52,397 nt of DNA from Bryobacterales bacterium (lineage in GTDB: Bacteria > Acidobacteriota > Terriglobia > Bryobacterales > Bryobacteraceae). The notes beneath the pieces were generated by a model. It did not search any database and was not told where the DNA came from. It saw only the letters and a program-made list of their open reading frames with translations. This document shows positions 1-6,758 of this stretch, one piece after another. The stretch is from NCBI GenBank assembly GCA_020847975.1, contig JADLBD010000220.1, positions 1 through 52,397 on the forward strand, read 5' to 3'. A program made the translations under genes and the position numbers. Position 1 is the first letter of the stretch, and every line of letters starts with the position of its first letter.

Positions 1-69
1 CCGCAGGCAGCATAGTCCTCTTCTACTAACCGTTTGACGCGCCTGCCCGCCGAAACGTGCAACTGAAGT

Positions 70-90
70 GATTCTACTCCCTGTAGAATC
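70..90. promoter_or_regulatory. Inverted repeat, likely operator, upstream of the MBL-fold gene
   Basis: A perfect 8-bp inverted repeat, GATTCTAC and GTAGAATC, is separated by the 5-nt spacer TCCCT. It ends only a few bases before the ribosome-binding site (AAAAGGAG near 95-102) of the gene starting at 108. The CTAC-N5-GTAG core resembles operators bound by dimeric winged-helix repressors such as BlaI/CopY types, but the cognate regulator is not visible here. A short mRNA hairpin is the alternative reading. Confidence 0.45.
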
Positions 91-107
91 GGAAGAAAAG
101 GAGACCC

Positions 108-803
108 ATGTTAGACATCACCTGGCTCGGCCACGGCAGTTTTCATTTTCAACTCGACACGGGCGAAGTGCTCCTGGTGGACCCATGGCTTGACAACCCC
201 AAGTTTCCAAAGGACTTCCCCATTCCGAGGGTGGACGGAATCCTGATCACACATGGCCATTTCGACCATATCGCCTCGGCGCCGGCACTGGCGGAGCAGC
301 ACAGCCCGGCGGTAGTGGCGATCTATGAGATCGCGACGTGGCTCGAGGGGAAGGGCGTGAAAAATGCAATTGGGATGAACAAAGGTGGCACTACAACAGT
401 AGGATCGTTCACTGCCACCATGACTCATGCTCTCCATTCCTCTTCCATTCTCGAAGACGGCAAACTCGTCTACGCCGGCGAGGCTGCCGGATACGTCATC
501 GGACTCCCGGACGGCCGCCGCGCCTATTTTGCAGGCGATACCACCGTCTTTGGCGACATGGCCCTGATTGCCGACCTCTACAGCCCGGAACTCGCCTTTC
601 TTCCCATCGGCGACCTCTATACGATGAGCCCCCGTGAGGCAGCACTCGCCTGCCGCCTGGTTCATCCGAAGAAAGTCATCCCGATGCACTGGGGCACATT
701 CCCGCCTCTGACCGGCCGCCCCGAACAACTCGCGAAACTGCTGGGGGACACCTCCGCTACCGAGGTCTGGCCCCTGGAACCCGGAAAAACGGTACACTGG
801 TAA
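108..803 (+). CDS. Metal-dependent hydrolase, UPF0173 family (metallo-beta-lactamase fold)
   Basis: The 231-residue protein is a stand-alone MBL-fold hydrolase of the UPF0173 type. The metal-binding motif THGHFDH lies at residues 48-54, preceded by the family's LGHGSF start and DPWLDNP strand. A second metal-site segment (YFAGDTTVFGD) and the C-terminal PMHWGTFPPL motif follow. No signal peptide is seen, so it should be cytoplasmic. Length matches the family (about 225-235 aa). The start ATG has a good ribosome-binding site (AAAAGGAG). The true substrate of this family is not settled. It is followed after 7 bp by the CocE-like hydrolase gene, suggesting co-transcription. Confidence 0.93.
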   Translation: MLDITWLGHGSFHFQLDTGEVLLVDPWLDNPKFPKDFPIPRVDGILITHGHFDHIASAPALAEQHSPAVVAIYEIATWLEGKGVKNAIGMNKGGTTTVGSFTATMTHALHSSSILEDGKLVYAGEAAGYVIGLPDGRRAYFAGDTTVFGDMALIADLYSPELAFLPIGDLYTMSPREAALACRLVHPKKVIPMHWGTFPPLTGRPEQLAKLLGDTSATEVWPLEPGKTVHW

Positions 804-810
804 CCCACCC

Positions 811-2502
811 ATGTTTCCGGCGGCGGTTCTCGCTATCCTGGCCTGTCTCGCCGCAAGTCTGTTTGCTGGCATTCCGGTCAACGTCGAGACCATCCACATC
901 CCCATGCGGGATGGGATCAAACTCGCCGCCAACCTGTTCCGGCTCTCGAACTCCGGCCGGCTGCCCGTCATTCTGATTCGAACTCCGTACAACAAGGGAC
1001 ACGACCTGTCGCGCAACCAGAGGACGTTCGTCGAGGCGGGTTACGCCGTCGTGATTCAAGACGTGCGGGGGCGTTATGAATCCGATGGTGTGTTCGACCC
1101 GCTGTTCCAGGAAGTGCCGGACGCCGACGATACGTTGACATGGATCGCCCGCCAGCCATGGTCGAACGGCAAGGTGGGCATGATCGGCGGATCGTACCTC
1201 GGTATTGTCCAATGGAAGGCGGCGCTCACGCGAAATCCCGCGCTGAAGGCGATCTTCCCGGTTGTCTCGGGCTGCGACGACTACCTGGACCGGTTCTATT
1301 CTCCAGGCGGAGCAATGAAACTGGGGCACCGGCTGTCGTGGCTCTCCGCCAACCTCAAAGCGCCCGGCTATAAGCCGCCGGACTTTGCGGTTTTCACGCG
1401 CTACCTTCCTGTGCGGGATGCCGACCGTGTGGCCGTGGGCCGAAGCCTTCCCTTGTACCAGCAGGCTTCGGCGCACCCCTCCTACGATGGTTTCTGGAAA
1501 TCGGTTTCCACGCTGGATAAGATTGCGGCCGTCCAAATCCCCGTGTTCAATACCGGAGGCTGGTACGACAACTACGTGGAAAGCGATCTGGCCGCATTCT
1601 CCGCCCTGCGCAAACTCCACCGGGAGATCCACACGCTCATCGGTCCGTGGGCGCACAACATGTCGATCCCGTTCGAGGAGATCAACTTCGGCCCCCACTC
1701 GAGCGCTCCCATCCTGCGCATGCAATTGGATTGGTTTGCCCGCCTGCTACGGGGCGAATCGGGCAAAGGACACTTCCCGCCATTGCGCATTTTCGTGATG
1801 GGGCGGAACGAGTGGCGGGACGAAGTGGAGTGGCCGCTGCGCCGGGCTGTGCCGACGCCGTTCTACTTTTCGAGCCGCAAAAGCTCTAACAGCCTGAACG
1901 GCGACGGATCGCTTCGCGCGCGGCCATCCCGCGGCGGCCGGGAGGATCGCTTCACCTACGACCCTTCGAATCCCGTGCCCACTCGGGGCGGTTCGACATG
2001 CTGCAATCCGAAAGTCTTCGCATGGGGACCAATGGACCAAACCGTCGTCGAACGCCGCAAGGATGTGCTGGTCTACACCTCTTCCGTGCTGCGGAAGGAT
2101 CTCGAGGTCACGGGATCGATCAAGGCAGTCCTGTGGGTCTCCACGACCGCCCGCGATACGGACTTCACCGCCAAGTTGGTGGACGTGTTCCCGGACGGCC
2201 GCGCTTTCAACCTGACGGGCGGCGTTCTGCGGTTGCGCTACCGCGACAGCCTCTGGAAGCCCGTTCTAGCCGAGCCGGCTAAGATCTATGCGATTACGGT
2301 GGACGCCGGAGTGACCAGCAACGTCTTCCGCGCGGGGCACCGTATCCGGGTCGAGATTTCCTCGAGCAATTACCCCCATTACGACCGGAACCTGAACACC
2401 GGCCACCCGAACAACTCGGAGACCCGAGCGATCCTTGCCAACCAGACGCTTTATCTGGGGCAGGCGCATCCCTCCCATATTCTCCTTCCGGTTGTGCCTT
2501 AG
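811..2502 (+). CDS. Exported CocE/NonD-family hydrolase (X-Pro dipeptidyl-peptidase S15 fold)
   Basis: This 563-residue alpha/beta hydrolase acts on ester or amide bonds of small acyl substrates. The first 20 or so residues form a signal peptide. The peptidase S15 domain follows, with the nucleophile motif GGSYLG (Ser at residue 128), a likely acid in the NTGGWYDNY segment and a likely catalytic His in GPWAHN. The C-terminal X-Pro dipeptidyl-peptidase jelly-roll domain contains the typical RAGHRIRVEISSSNYP and DRNLNTG segments. Length fits the family (about 550-620 aa). It sits 7 bp after the MBL-fold gene and ends with TAG. Substrate is unknown; cocaine-esterase and cephalosporin-acylase relatives show how broad the family is. 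Confidence 0.92.
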   Translation: MFPAAVLAILACLAASLFAGIPVNVETIHIPMRDGIKLAANLFRLSNSGRLPVILIRTPYNKGHDLSRNQRTFVEAGYAVVIQDVRGRYESDGVFDPLFQEVPDADDTLTWIARQPWSNGKVGMIGGSYLGIVQWKAALTRNPALKAIFPVVSGCDDYLDRFYSPGGAMKLGHRLSWLSANLKAPGYKPPDFAVFTRYLPVRDADRVAVGRSLPLYQQASAHPSYDGFWKSVSTLDKIAAVQIPVFNTGGWYDNYVESDLAAFSALRKLHREIHTLIGPWAHNMSIPFEEINFGPHSSAPILRMQLDWFARLLRGESGKGHFPPLRIFVMGRNEWRDEVEWPLRRAVPTPFYFSSRKSSNSLNGDGSLRARPSRGGREDRFTYDPSNPVPTRGGSTCCNPKVFAWGPMDQTVVERRKDVLVYTSSVLRKDLEVTGSIKAVLWVSTTARDTDFTAKLVDVFPDGRAFNLTGGVLRLRYRDSLWKPVLAEPAKIYAITVDAGVTSNVFRAGHRIRVEISSSNYPHYDRNLNTGHPNNSETRAILANQTLYLGQAHPSHILLPVVP

Positions 2503-2539
2503 ACGGAGGAGGGAGCAACGTTGGTTTGCCCGTAGCTTT

Positions 2540-3658
2540 TCATGCTACGCGGTAGCGTTCGATGGCATCCTCATCGAGATCAATACCCAGCCCCGGATCT
2601 TGCGGAATGTCGAGGTATCCGTCCTTGGCGCGCAGTTTCTGCCGTGTGATGGTTTCGCGGAGGTTCGTTTCCTCCTCGGCCACAAACTCGCAGATGAGCG
2701 CATTCGGGACGGCATTCAGCCAATGCAACGCCGCGGTGACGTTGATGTAGGTGGTGAAGCCGTGGTTGGCTACGGGCAGGCCGCGATCCCAGGCGAGCGC
2801 CGCGATCTTCATCGCTTCCGTGAAGCCGCCGCACCGTGTGAGATCCACCTGCACGACATCGATGCGGCCTTTGTCCATCAACTGAAGGAAGGTCTGGCGG
2901 CTGCTCTCTTCTTCGCCCGCGGCAATCCGGACAGGGGTCGATTCCGCCAGTTTGCGGTAGCCTTCGTAATCGTCGGGCCGCAGCGGCTCCTCGAGCCAAA
3001 AGATGCGGTGTTCAGAAAATGCGATGGCCCGCTGCAAGGCGGTCTTGGCGTCCCAGACAAGGCCCGCGTCGATCAGCAAGTCCGCGTCATCTCCTAATCC
3101 GCGCCGCGCCTCCCGCACGAGTGCTATGTCTGTCTTCTCCTCACGCCCCATCGGATCCCACCCGAACTTGACAGCGGTGAATCCATGCCCCAGGAAACGC
3201 TTGGCCAGTTCACTTGTCGCGTGCGGCGTGGGTCCGAAAAGAGAGCTGGCATAGCAGCGGATGCGTTTGTGGAACCCGCCGCCAAGCAGCTTCCAGACAG
3301 GCAGCCCCAAGGCTTTCCCCTTGATGTCCCAAAGAGCCATATCGATGCCGCTCATGGCATGAATGCCGATTCCGCTGCGTCCGGCGTAGATGTTGGCGCG
3401 ATACATCTTGTGCCAGATCTTCTCTGTCTCGAAAGGGTCCTCTCCGATGACAATCTTTCCGAGCCCGGCGGTGCAGGTGTGGGAAAAAGGCCCGTCGATG
3501 GCTCCCTTGACGGCAAGCGGACTGGAATCCACCTCGCCAATTCCGGTAATGCCCTCGTCGGTTTCCACGCGGACAATGAGGGCGTCCTGGCCGCTGTCGC
3601 ATTGCCGCTTGACTTCCGGCAGACGGAGGTAGATTGCTTCGACGCTGGTGATCTTCAT
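2540..3658 (-). CDS. Enolase-superfamily enzyme (mandelate racemase/muconate lactonizing type), probable acid-sugar dehydratase
   Basis: The 372-residue protein has the N-terminal capping domain and the TIM-barrel half of the enolase superfamily. Visible catalytic candidates are K164 on the second strand (VKFGW), metal ligands D197 (LIDAG), E223 (WLEEP) and E249 (AAGEE), and H299 (NHGFTT). This set suits abstraction of the alpha proton of a sugar acid or related carboxylate. The start was placed at the MKITSVEAIYL methionine, because that is where family similarity begins and it overlaps the preceding gene's stop by one base (TGATG). A longer in-frame ORF upstream is a shadow of the SRPBCC gene. 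Dehydratase is more likely than racemase, but the substrate cannot be read. Confidence 0.9.
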   Translation of the reverse strand: MKITSVEAIYLRLPEVKRQCDSGQDALIVRVETDEGITGIGEVDSSPLAVKGAIDGPFSHTCTAGLGKIVIGEDPFETEKIWHKMYRANIYAGRSGIGIHAMSGIDMALWDIKGKALGLPVWKLLGGGFHKRIRCYASSLFGPTPHATSELAKRFLGHGFTAVKFGWDPMGREEKTDIALVREARRGLGDDADLLIDAGLVWDAKTALQRAIAFSEHRIFWLEEPLRPDDYEGYRKLAESTPVRIAAGEEESSRQTFLQLMDKGRIDVVQVDLTRCGGFTEAMKIAALAWDRGLPVANHGFTTYINVTAALHWLNAVPNALICEFVAEEETNLRETITRQKLRAKDGYLDIPQDPGLGIDLDEDAIERYRVA

Positions 3659-4122
3659 CAGTGCCGAGTATATCGTGGAGCAGGTCCTGGAATCGTGCAA
3701 TCCGCGCCGTCTTGCCCCGGAATATGCTCCACGTCGCACGACACCATGAACCGGTGCGCCAATCTTCCGAGAGGACCGAAGGGAAGGGCGTAGCGCACGA
3801 TGCCTTCCATCCATACGCCGCCTTCCGTTTCGCGGAAACGATGCGTGTGGCGCCAAAGCTTGTATGGGCGCACGTCCGTGAACTGATGGGGCGGCACCCA
3901 GGTCTCGATGACCGTCTTCCACCGTACAGGGACCCCATCAATCCGGAGCGTATAGTCGATCTCCGCGCCGGGACGCATTTCAATCGATCCTGGCGCGAGG
4001 ATGCGGAACTGAAGGAACTCGGGAGTGATCCGCTCGAGATTTCGCGCCTCGGAGAAGAACTGGAACACGGCGCCGGGAGAGCCGGGTATCAAGGTTTCCC
4101 GGCGGAGTTCATACGTCTTCAT
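3658..4122 (-). CDS. SRPBCC-family (polyketide cyclase/START-like) ligand-binding protein
   Basis: The 154-residue protein resembles the SRPBCC proteins often annotated as ligand-binding or cyclase-like. It has the typical opening (IPGSPGAVFQFFSEARNLERITPEFLQF), a central beta-sheet and the HRF..EGGVWMEGIVRYALPFGPLGRLAHRFMV segment. The usual C-terminal helix after the V-x-R-D-V-E-x-I-F motif is replaced by a proline-rich tail from about residue 132. A one-base shift restores IFRGKTARIARFQDLL, which looks more like the family's helix, so a frameshift is possible. Against that, the present stop overlaps the next start as TGATG, a normal coupling. A GGGAGG ribosome-binding site lies 10 nt before the start. 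Function unknown. Confidence 0.8.
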   Translation of the reverse strand: MKTYELRRETLIPGSPGAVFQFFSEARNLERITPEFLQFRILAPGSIEMRPGAEIDYTLRIDGVPVRWKTVIETWVPPHQFTDVRPYKLWRHTHRFRETEGGVWMEGIVRYALPFGPLGRLAHRFMVSCDVEHIPGQDGADCTIPGPAPRYTRH

Positions 4123-4180
4123 CTGCGCTCAACCTCCCGCTCGGTCGCGTCCCGATCTGAAAGAGCGCGAACCTCGTCGA

Positions 4181-4200
4181 GACCGGCGGGAAAGCCGGTC
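4181..4200. repeat. GC-rich hairpin near the left IS boundary
   Basis: GACCGGC and GCCGGTC form a perfect 7-bp stem around GGGAAA. There is no T-run on either side, so it is not a convincing intrinsic terminator. It lies in the 97-bp gap between the start of the SRPBCC gene and the IS target duplication. Confidence 0.35.
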
Positions 4201-4219
4201 CGCCACCGCCTGTACGTCG

Positions 4220-4234
4220 AACGGCGAAAGAGTT
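4220..4234 (+). repeat. Left copy of the 15-bp target-site duplication
   Basis: AACGGCGAAAGAGTT is identical to 6436-6450. The IS starts immediately after it with TGTC. Perfect identity of the two copies points to a relatively recent insertion. Confidence 0.9.
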
Positions 4235-4258
4235 TGTCGCGGCAAAGTGAGAAGTTCC
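4235..4258 (+). repeat. IS left terminal inverted repeat
   Basis: The sequence pairs with the reverse complement of 6412-6435 at 18 of 24 positions, including TGTC at the tip, GGCAAA in the middle and AAGTTCC at the inner edge. A further copy of the GGCAAA-N6-AAGTTCC core follows at 4265-4282. Confidence 0.9.
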
Positions 4259-4304
4259 TATATGGGCAAAGTAGAAAGTTCCTCTTGACAGCCGAAAGCT
4301 GTAG

Positions 4305-5605
4305 ATGGAACGAATCGCGATGAGCCAAGAGGAACGTGACTGGTTGGATTGGTTAAAGAGAGCGAAAGAGGGGGCAGTGACGCAGAGATTTGCCGCCGAG
4401 AAGATGGGAATCACCGATCGATGGGTACGGTCGCTATTGGCACAGATGCAAGCCAAGGGAGACGCCGTGGTCATTCATGGATTACGCGGGCGGTCGTCAA
4501 ACCGGCGCATCGGAGAGGAGATTCGAGCGCGGGCGATGGAGATTTGAAGAGCCCGGACTGGCATGATTTCCGGCCGACGTTTGCCTCCCAACAATTGGCC
4601 AAGCGGCACAACATCGAAGTCAGCAAAGAGACACTACGTCAATGGATGATCGCAGAGAAGATCTGGGAGAGTTGTCCGCGCAAGGTGAAGGAGGTTCATC
4701 CATAGCGGCCGCGCCGCAGCCATTGTGGGGAACTGGTCCAATGGGACACCTCCGATCATGACTGGCTGGAAGGGCGAGGGGAACCGGTGAAACACCTGGT
4801 GCGCATGATCGACGATGCGACCAGCCGCAGTTGGGGACGGTTTGTGTGGCACGACGGGACACGGGAGAACATGGGTGTGCTGTGGGAATACATCGAGCGG
4901 TTCGGTCGTGTGGTGGATTATTACACCGACCGCGATACGATGTTCGCGGTGCCTCCGCGGGCAGGAGAGAGTAAAGAACAGCAACGCCAGGCGGATCGGT
5001 TGACACAGATTGGACGGGCGCTGCGCGAACTGGGGATCGGCTGGATTGCCGCCTACTCGCCCCAGGCCAAGGGGCGCGTAGAACGGAGTTTTCAAACGGA
5101 CCAGGATCGTTTGATCAAGGAACTGCGGCTGGCCAAAGTGAAGACCATGCAAGCGGCCAACGAGTTTCTGGAGAAGGAATACTGGCCAGACTGGAACACA
5201 CGGTTTACCGGGCTGGCAAAGGAGAAAGAAGATCTACACCGGCCGTTGGGGGAGGATTTTGATTTAGCTGCTGCATTGAGCCATGTGGAGCAGCGGGTGA
5301 TCGCCAACGATTACACCTTTGCCTTTGTCGGCAAGCGGTATCAGATCGCCCGTGAGGATATACAGGCGGGAATGAAGCGCCAGAGCTTGCGCGTAGAGCT
5401 ACGGCTGAATGGAGATCTGAAGGCTCGCTATGAAGGCCGCTACTTGCAGATCAGCGAATGTGGCGTCCGGCAACCGGCAACAGGGAAGTCGTCCAGCAAG
5501 CCGGTTCGCAAGGATCACAATGCCGGCGGCAGAAGCCGATGGATGGAAGGCTTCTGGGACAAGCCGAGCCCACCGTTATGGAAACTCATCAAGGATGTCA
5601 AGTGA
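4305..5605 (+). pseudogene. Transposase, ISNCY/IS1202-like (frameshift plus internal stop)
   Basis: Three pieces together give a near full-length transposase. The first (4305-4544) has a helix-turn-helix (TQRFAAEKMGITDRWVRSLL) and the GLRGRSSNRRI motif. A one-base loss in a T run at 4543-4545 ends this frame. The next piece continues with SPDWHDFRPTFASQQLAKRHNIEVSK style DNA-binding residues in the frame two bases over. A TAG at 4703-4705, where the protein KEVHP-[stop]-RPRR expects Trp (TGG), interrupts it. The rest is an rve-type DDE core: first Asp in QWDTSDHDW, second Asp in VDYYTDRDTMF, then AYSPQAKGRVERSFQTDQDR holding the Glu. Two separate lesions mean it is inactive unless recoded. 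Confidence 0.9.
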
Positions 5606-5628
5606 CGACAGGGGAATGGGTCCATCGA

Positions 5629-5973
5629 TCAAAACCGAGCTGGAGGCACAGTGGCGTGAGGACGGAAATCGTGGTCAAAGGCAATCGGCTCGGTGGCGCG
5701 CCGATCGCCGAGGAACACCCCGAAGGCAGTGGTGGTCGGGTCTTCCTCATCCAGATACACGATTTGCGCCAGGCAGGTCCGGATCCAGGGAACACCCTCA
5801 TCCCCTCCGGCCAAACTCTCGCCCTGGCGTCCGAGTTGCAGTGCTTGTTGAAACGCCGTCTCCCAGTTCTCGCTGAGAAACAAATACTCGCTTTCCCGCC
5901 ACAAATAAATTCCATAGCCCTCTTCCAGAACGGCCCATCGCAGACGGGCGCGCCACCATTGCCTGGGTGTCAT
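5629..5973 (-). CDS. Hypothetical IS passenger protein
   Basis: A 114-residue acidic protein starting MTPRQWWRARLRWAVL; an in-frame upstream ATG at 6048 would give 139 aa. It is rich in Trp and ends with a well-formed segment: PWIRTCLAQIVYLDEEDP, FGVFLGDRRATEPIAFDHD and a proline-containing tail. The composition (alternating hydrophobic strands, a QQALQLGRQGE helix) looks like real coding and is faintly like small DUF4288-type proteins, but I do not recognise the family. It lies inside the IS, opposite in direction to the transposase and tail to tail with it (23 bp gap). Function unknown; cargo or a captured host gene are both possible. Confidence 0.55.
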   Translation of the reverse strand: MTPRQWWRARLRWAVLEEGYGIYLWRESEYLFLSENWETAFQQALQLGRQGESLAGGDEGVPWIRTCLAQIVYLDEEDPTTTAFGVFLGDRRATEPIAFDHDFRPHATVPPARF

Positions 5974-6048
5974 GTCCCTGCTCCTGTTTCCCTGGGTACG
6001 CCAGTTCTCCACGGCGGAGCCAACCGACAACGTGATCATCGTCGCCAA

Positions 6049-6386
6049 GTGCGGAAGCTGTTACTTGGCCTAGTTGGCCTGCCTCGGTTGATTGGCGCAT
6101 CTCAAGCTCGAACATCTGATGGCCATCAGCGTGCGTTTATTAAGGCATCGCGGAATCTATCAGTCCGATGGGGGATGTTCGATCCAAGCCAGGTCCGAAG
6201 CAATCGCCTCCCGCCAACTGCTCCTGATCCCGGCCCGAGAACGTGTCGGGAGGACCGCGTTCTCCTCATCGTCCCGATGAGTTCCGGCCGGCTATTCCTC
6301 GATCGGGTTGGTCGCCACCAGAGCCCGTCTCCGCTTCGCCGGCACGCACAGATTAACATGCGCCTGAAAAACGCACCCCTAAAACC
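6049..6386. other. IS right part without a recognised gene
   Basis: About 340 bp between the passenger ORF and the inner right-end repeat. Short ORFs exist on both strands but none shows a recognisable domain or convincing coding pattern. It may be decayed cargo. Confidence 0.5.
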
Positions 6387-6411
6387 GGAACTTTCTACTT
6401 TGCTGGAAAGC

Positions 6412-6435
6412 GGAACTTTCTATTTTGCCTTGACA
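6412..6435 (-). repeat. IS right terminal inverted repeat
   Basis: Reverse-complement partner of 4235-4258 (18 of 24 identical). A second copy of its GGAACTTTCTA-TTTGC core lies at 6387-6403, spaced 25 bp, mirroring the arrangement at the left end. Confidence 0.9.
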
Positions 6436-6450
6436 AACGGCGAAAGAGTT
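6436..6450 (+). repeat. Right copy of the 15-bp target-site duplication
   Basis: AACGGCGAAAGAGTT, identical to 4220-4234. It ends 37 bp before the first base of tRNA-Pro, so the IS entered at the promoter edge of the tRNA gene. Confidence 0.9.
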
Positions 6451-6479
6451 GTGGGCCGGGAGCGGCACAGTGATACAAT
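6449..6479 (+). promoter_or_regulatory. Possible promoter of tRNA-Pro
   Basis: TACAAT at 6474-6479 is a good -10 element, 8 nt before the mature tRNA start. The best -35 candidate is TTGTGG at 6449-6454 with a long 19-nt spacer; it straddles the end of the IS target duplication. The -10 is convincing, the -35 is weak. Confidence 0.4.
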
Positions 6480-6487
6480 AGCAGTTT

Positions 6488-6565
6488 CGGGCTGTGGCGC
6501 AGCCTGGCTAGCGCGCTTGCTTGGGGTGCAAGAGGTCCCGGGTTCAAATCCCGGCAGCCCGACCA
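6488..6565 (+). tRNA. tRNA-Pro, anticodon GGG
   Basis: A complete 78-nt tRNA with encoded CCA. The acceptor stem CGGGCTG pairs perfectly with CAGCCCG, followed by A and CCA. The anticodon arm is CTTGC-TTGGGGT-GCAAG, giving anticodon GGG. The T arm is CCGGG-TTCAAAT-CCCGG. Its 3' half (6517-6566) is repeated at 20344-20393, so this gene is the attachment site of the island that follows. The copy here has perfect stems, so it remains functional. Confidence 0.97.
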
Positions 6566-6566
6566 A
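6517..6566 (+). repeat. Island attachment site (tRNA-side copy, in tRNA-Pro 3' half)
   Basis: A 50-bp direct repeat running from the anticodon stem through CCA plus one A. It matches 20344-20393 with two differences (C/T in the T stem, A/G in the acceptor stem). The two copies are 13,827 bp apart. Confidence 0.9.
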
Positions 6567-6612
6567 CCCTTTCAAAGACTTACGAACCAACCCGTCATCC
6601 AGAGGACTCTTC

Positions 6613-6633
6613 TGGAGTCCAAGTGGAGTCCAA
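6613..6633 (+). repeat. Paired TGGAGTCCA motif near the tRNA-side island border
   Basis: Two tandem copies of TGGAGTCCA separated by AG, 47 bp inside the border. The same pair with a CG separator occurs at 20219-20239 just inside the other border. Candidate arm-type integrase binding sites. Confidence 0.6.
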
Positions 6634-6754
6634 ACTCTATATTTTCGGCCTCGATTTCCACGTTACCTCGCCGATTACCCGCCGCGTGTACAACATGGCG
6701 CTTGACAAGTTTATTGCCTGGTACAGTCTGGAGCCGCGGCCTGGCTTCACCTAA
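6623..6754 (+). pseudogene. Tyrosine recombinase (phage-type integrase) N-terminal stub
   Basis: The reading frame gives about 40 residues containing TSPITRRVYNMALDKFIAWY and EPRPGFT, which match the start of the core-binding (SAM-like) domain of tyrosine recombinases common in Acidobacteriota. It then hits a stop (TAA), and the next gene begins on the opposite strand 4 bp later. The catalytic domain with its R-H-R-Y residues is missing. Location directly after tRNA-Pro fits the original island integrase, lost by deletion. No good start codon is visible. Confidence 0.72.
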
Positions 6755-6758
6755 CTCC

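Larger units (their letters stand above)
4235..6435 (+). mobile_element. Insertion sequence (ISNCY/IS1202-like), 2201 bp, with 15-bp target duplication
   Basis: The element begins TGTCGCGGCAAA and ends, read inward from the right, TGTCAAGGCAAA; the 24-bp ends match at 18 positions. A second copy of the core GGCAAAGTAGAAAGTTCC lies 24-25 bp further in at each end (4265-4282 and 6387-6403), so each end has two phased transposase sites. Outside both ends is the perfect 15-bp duplication AACGGCGAAAGAGTT. Inside are a transposase gene broken by one frameshift and one nonsense codon (4305-5605) and a minus-strand passenger ORF (5629-5973). The transposase type and the long duplication suit the ISNCY/IS1202 group. 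With its own transposase dead, the copy would need help in trans to move. Confidence 0.9.

Noticed and set aside
2540..3922. A 460-residue enolase-family ORF start
   Set aside because: The first 88 residues are antisense/alternate-frame shadow of the SRPBCC gene; family sequence begins at MKITSVEAI (3658).
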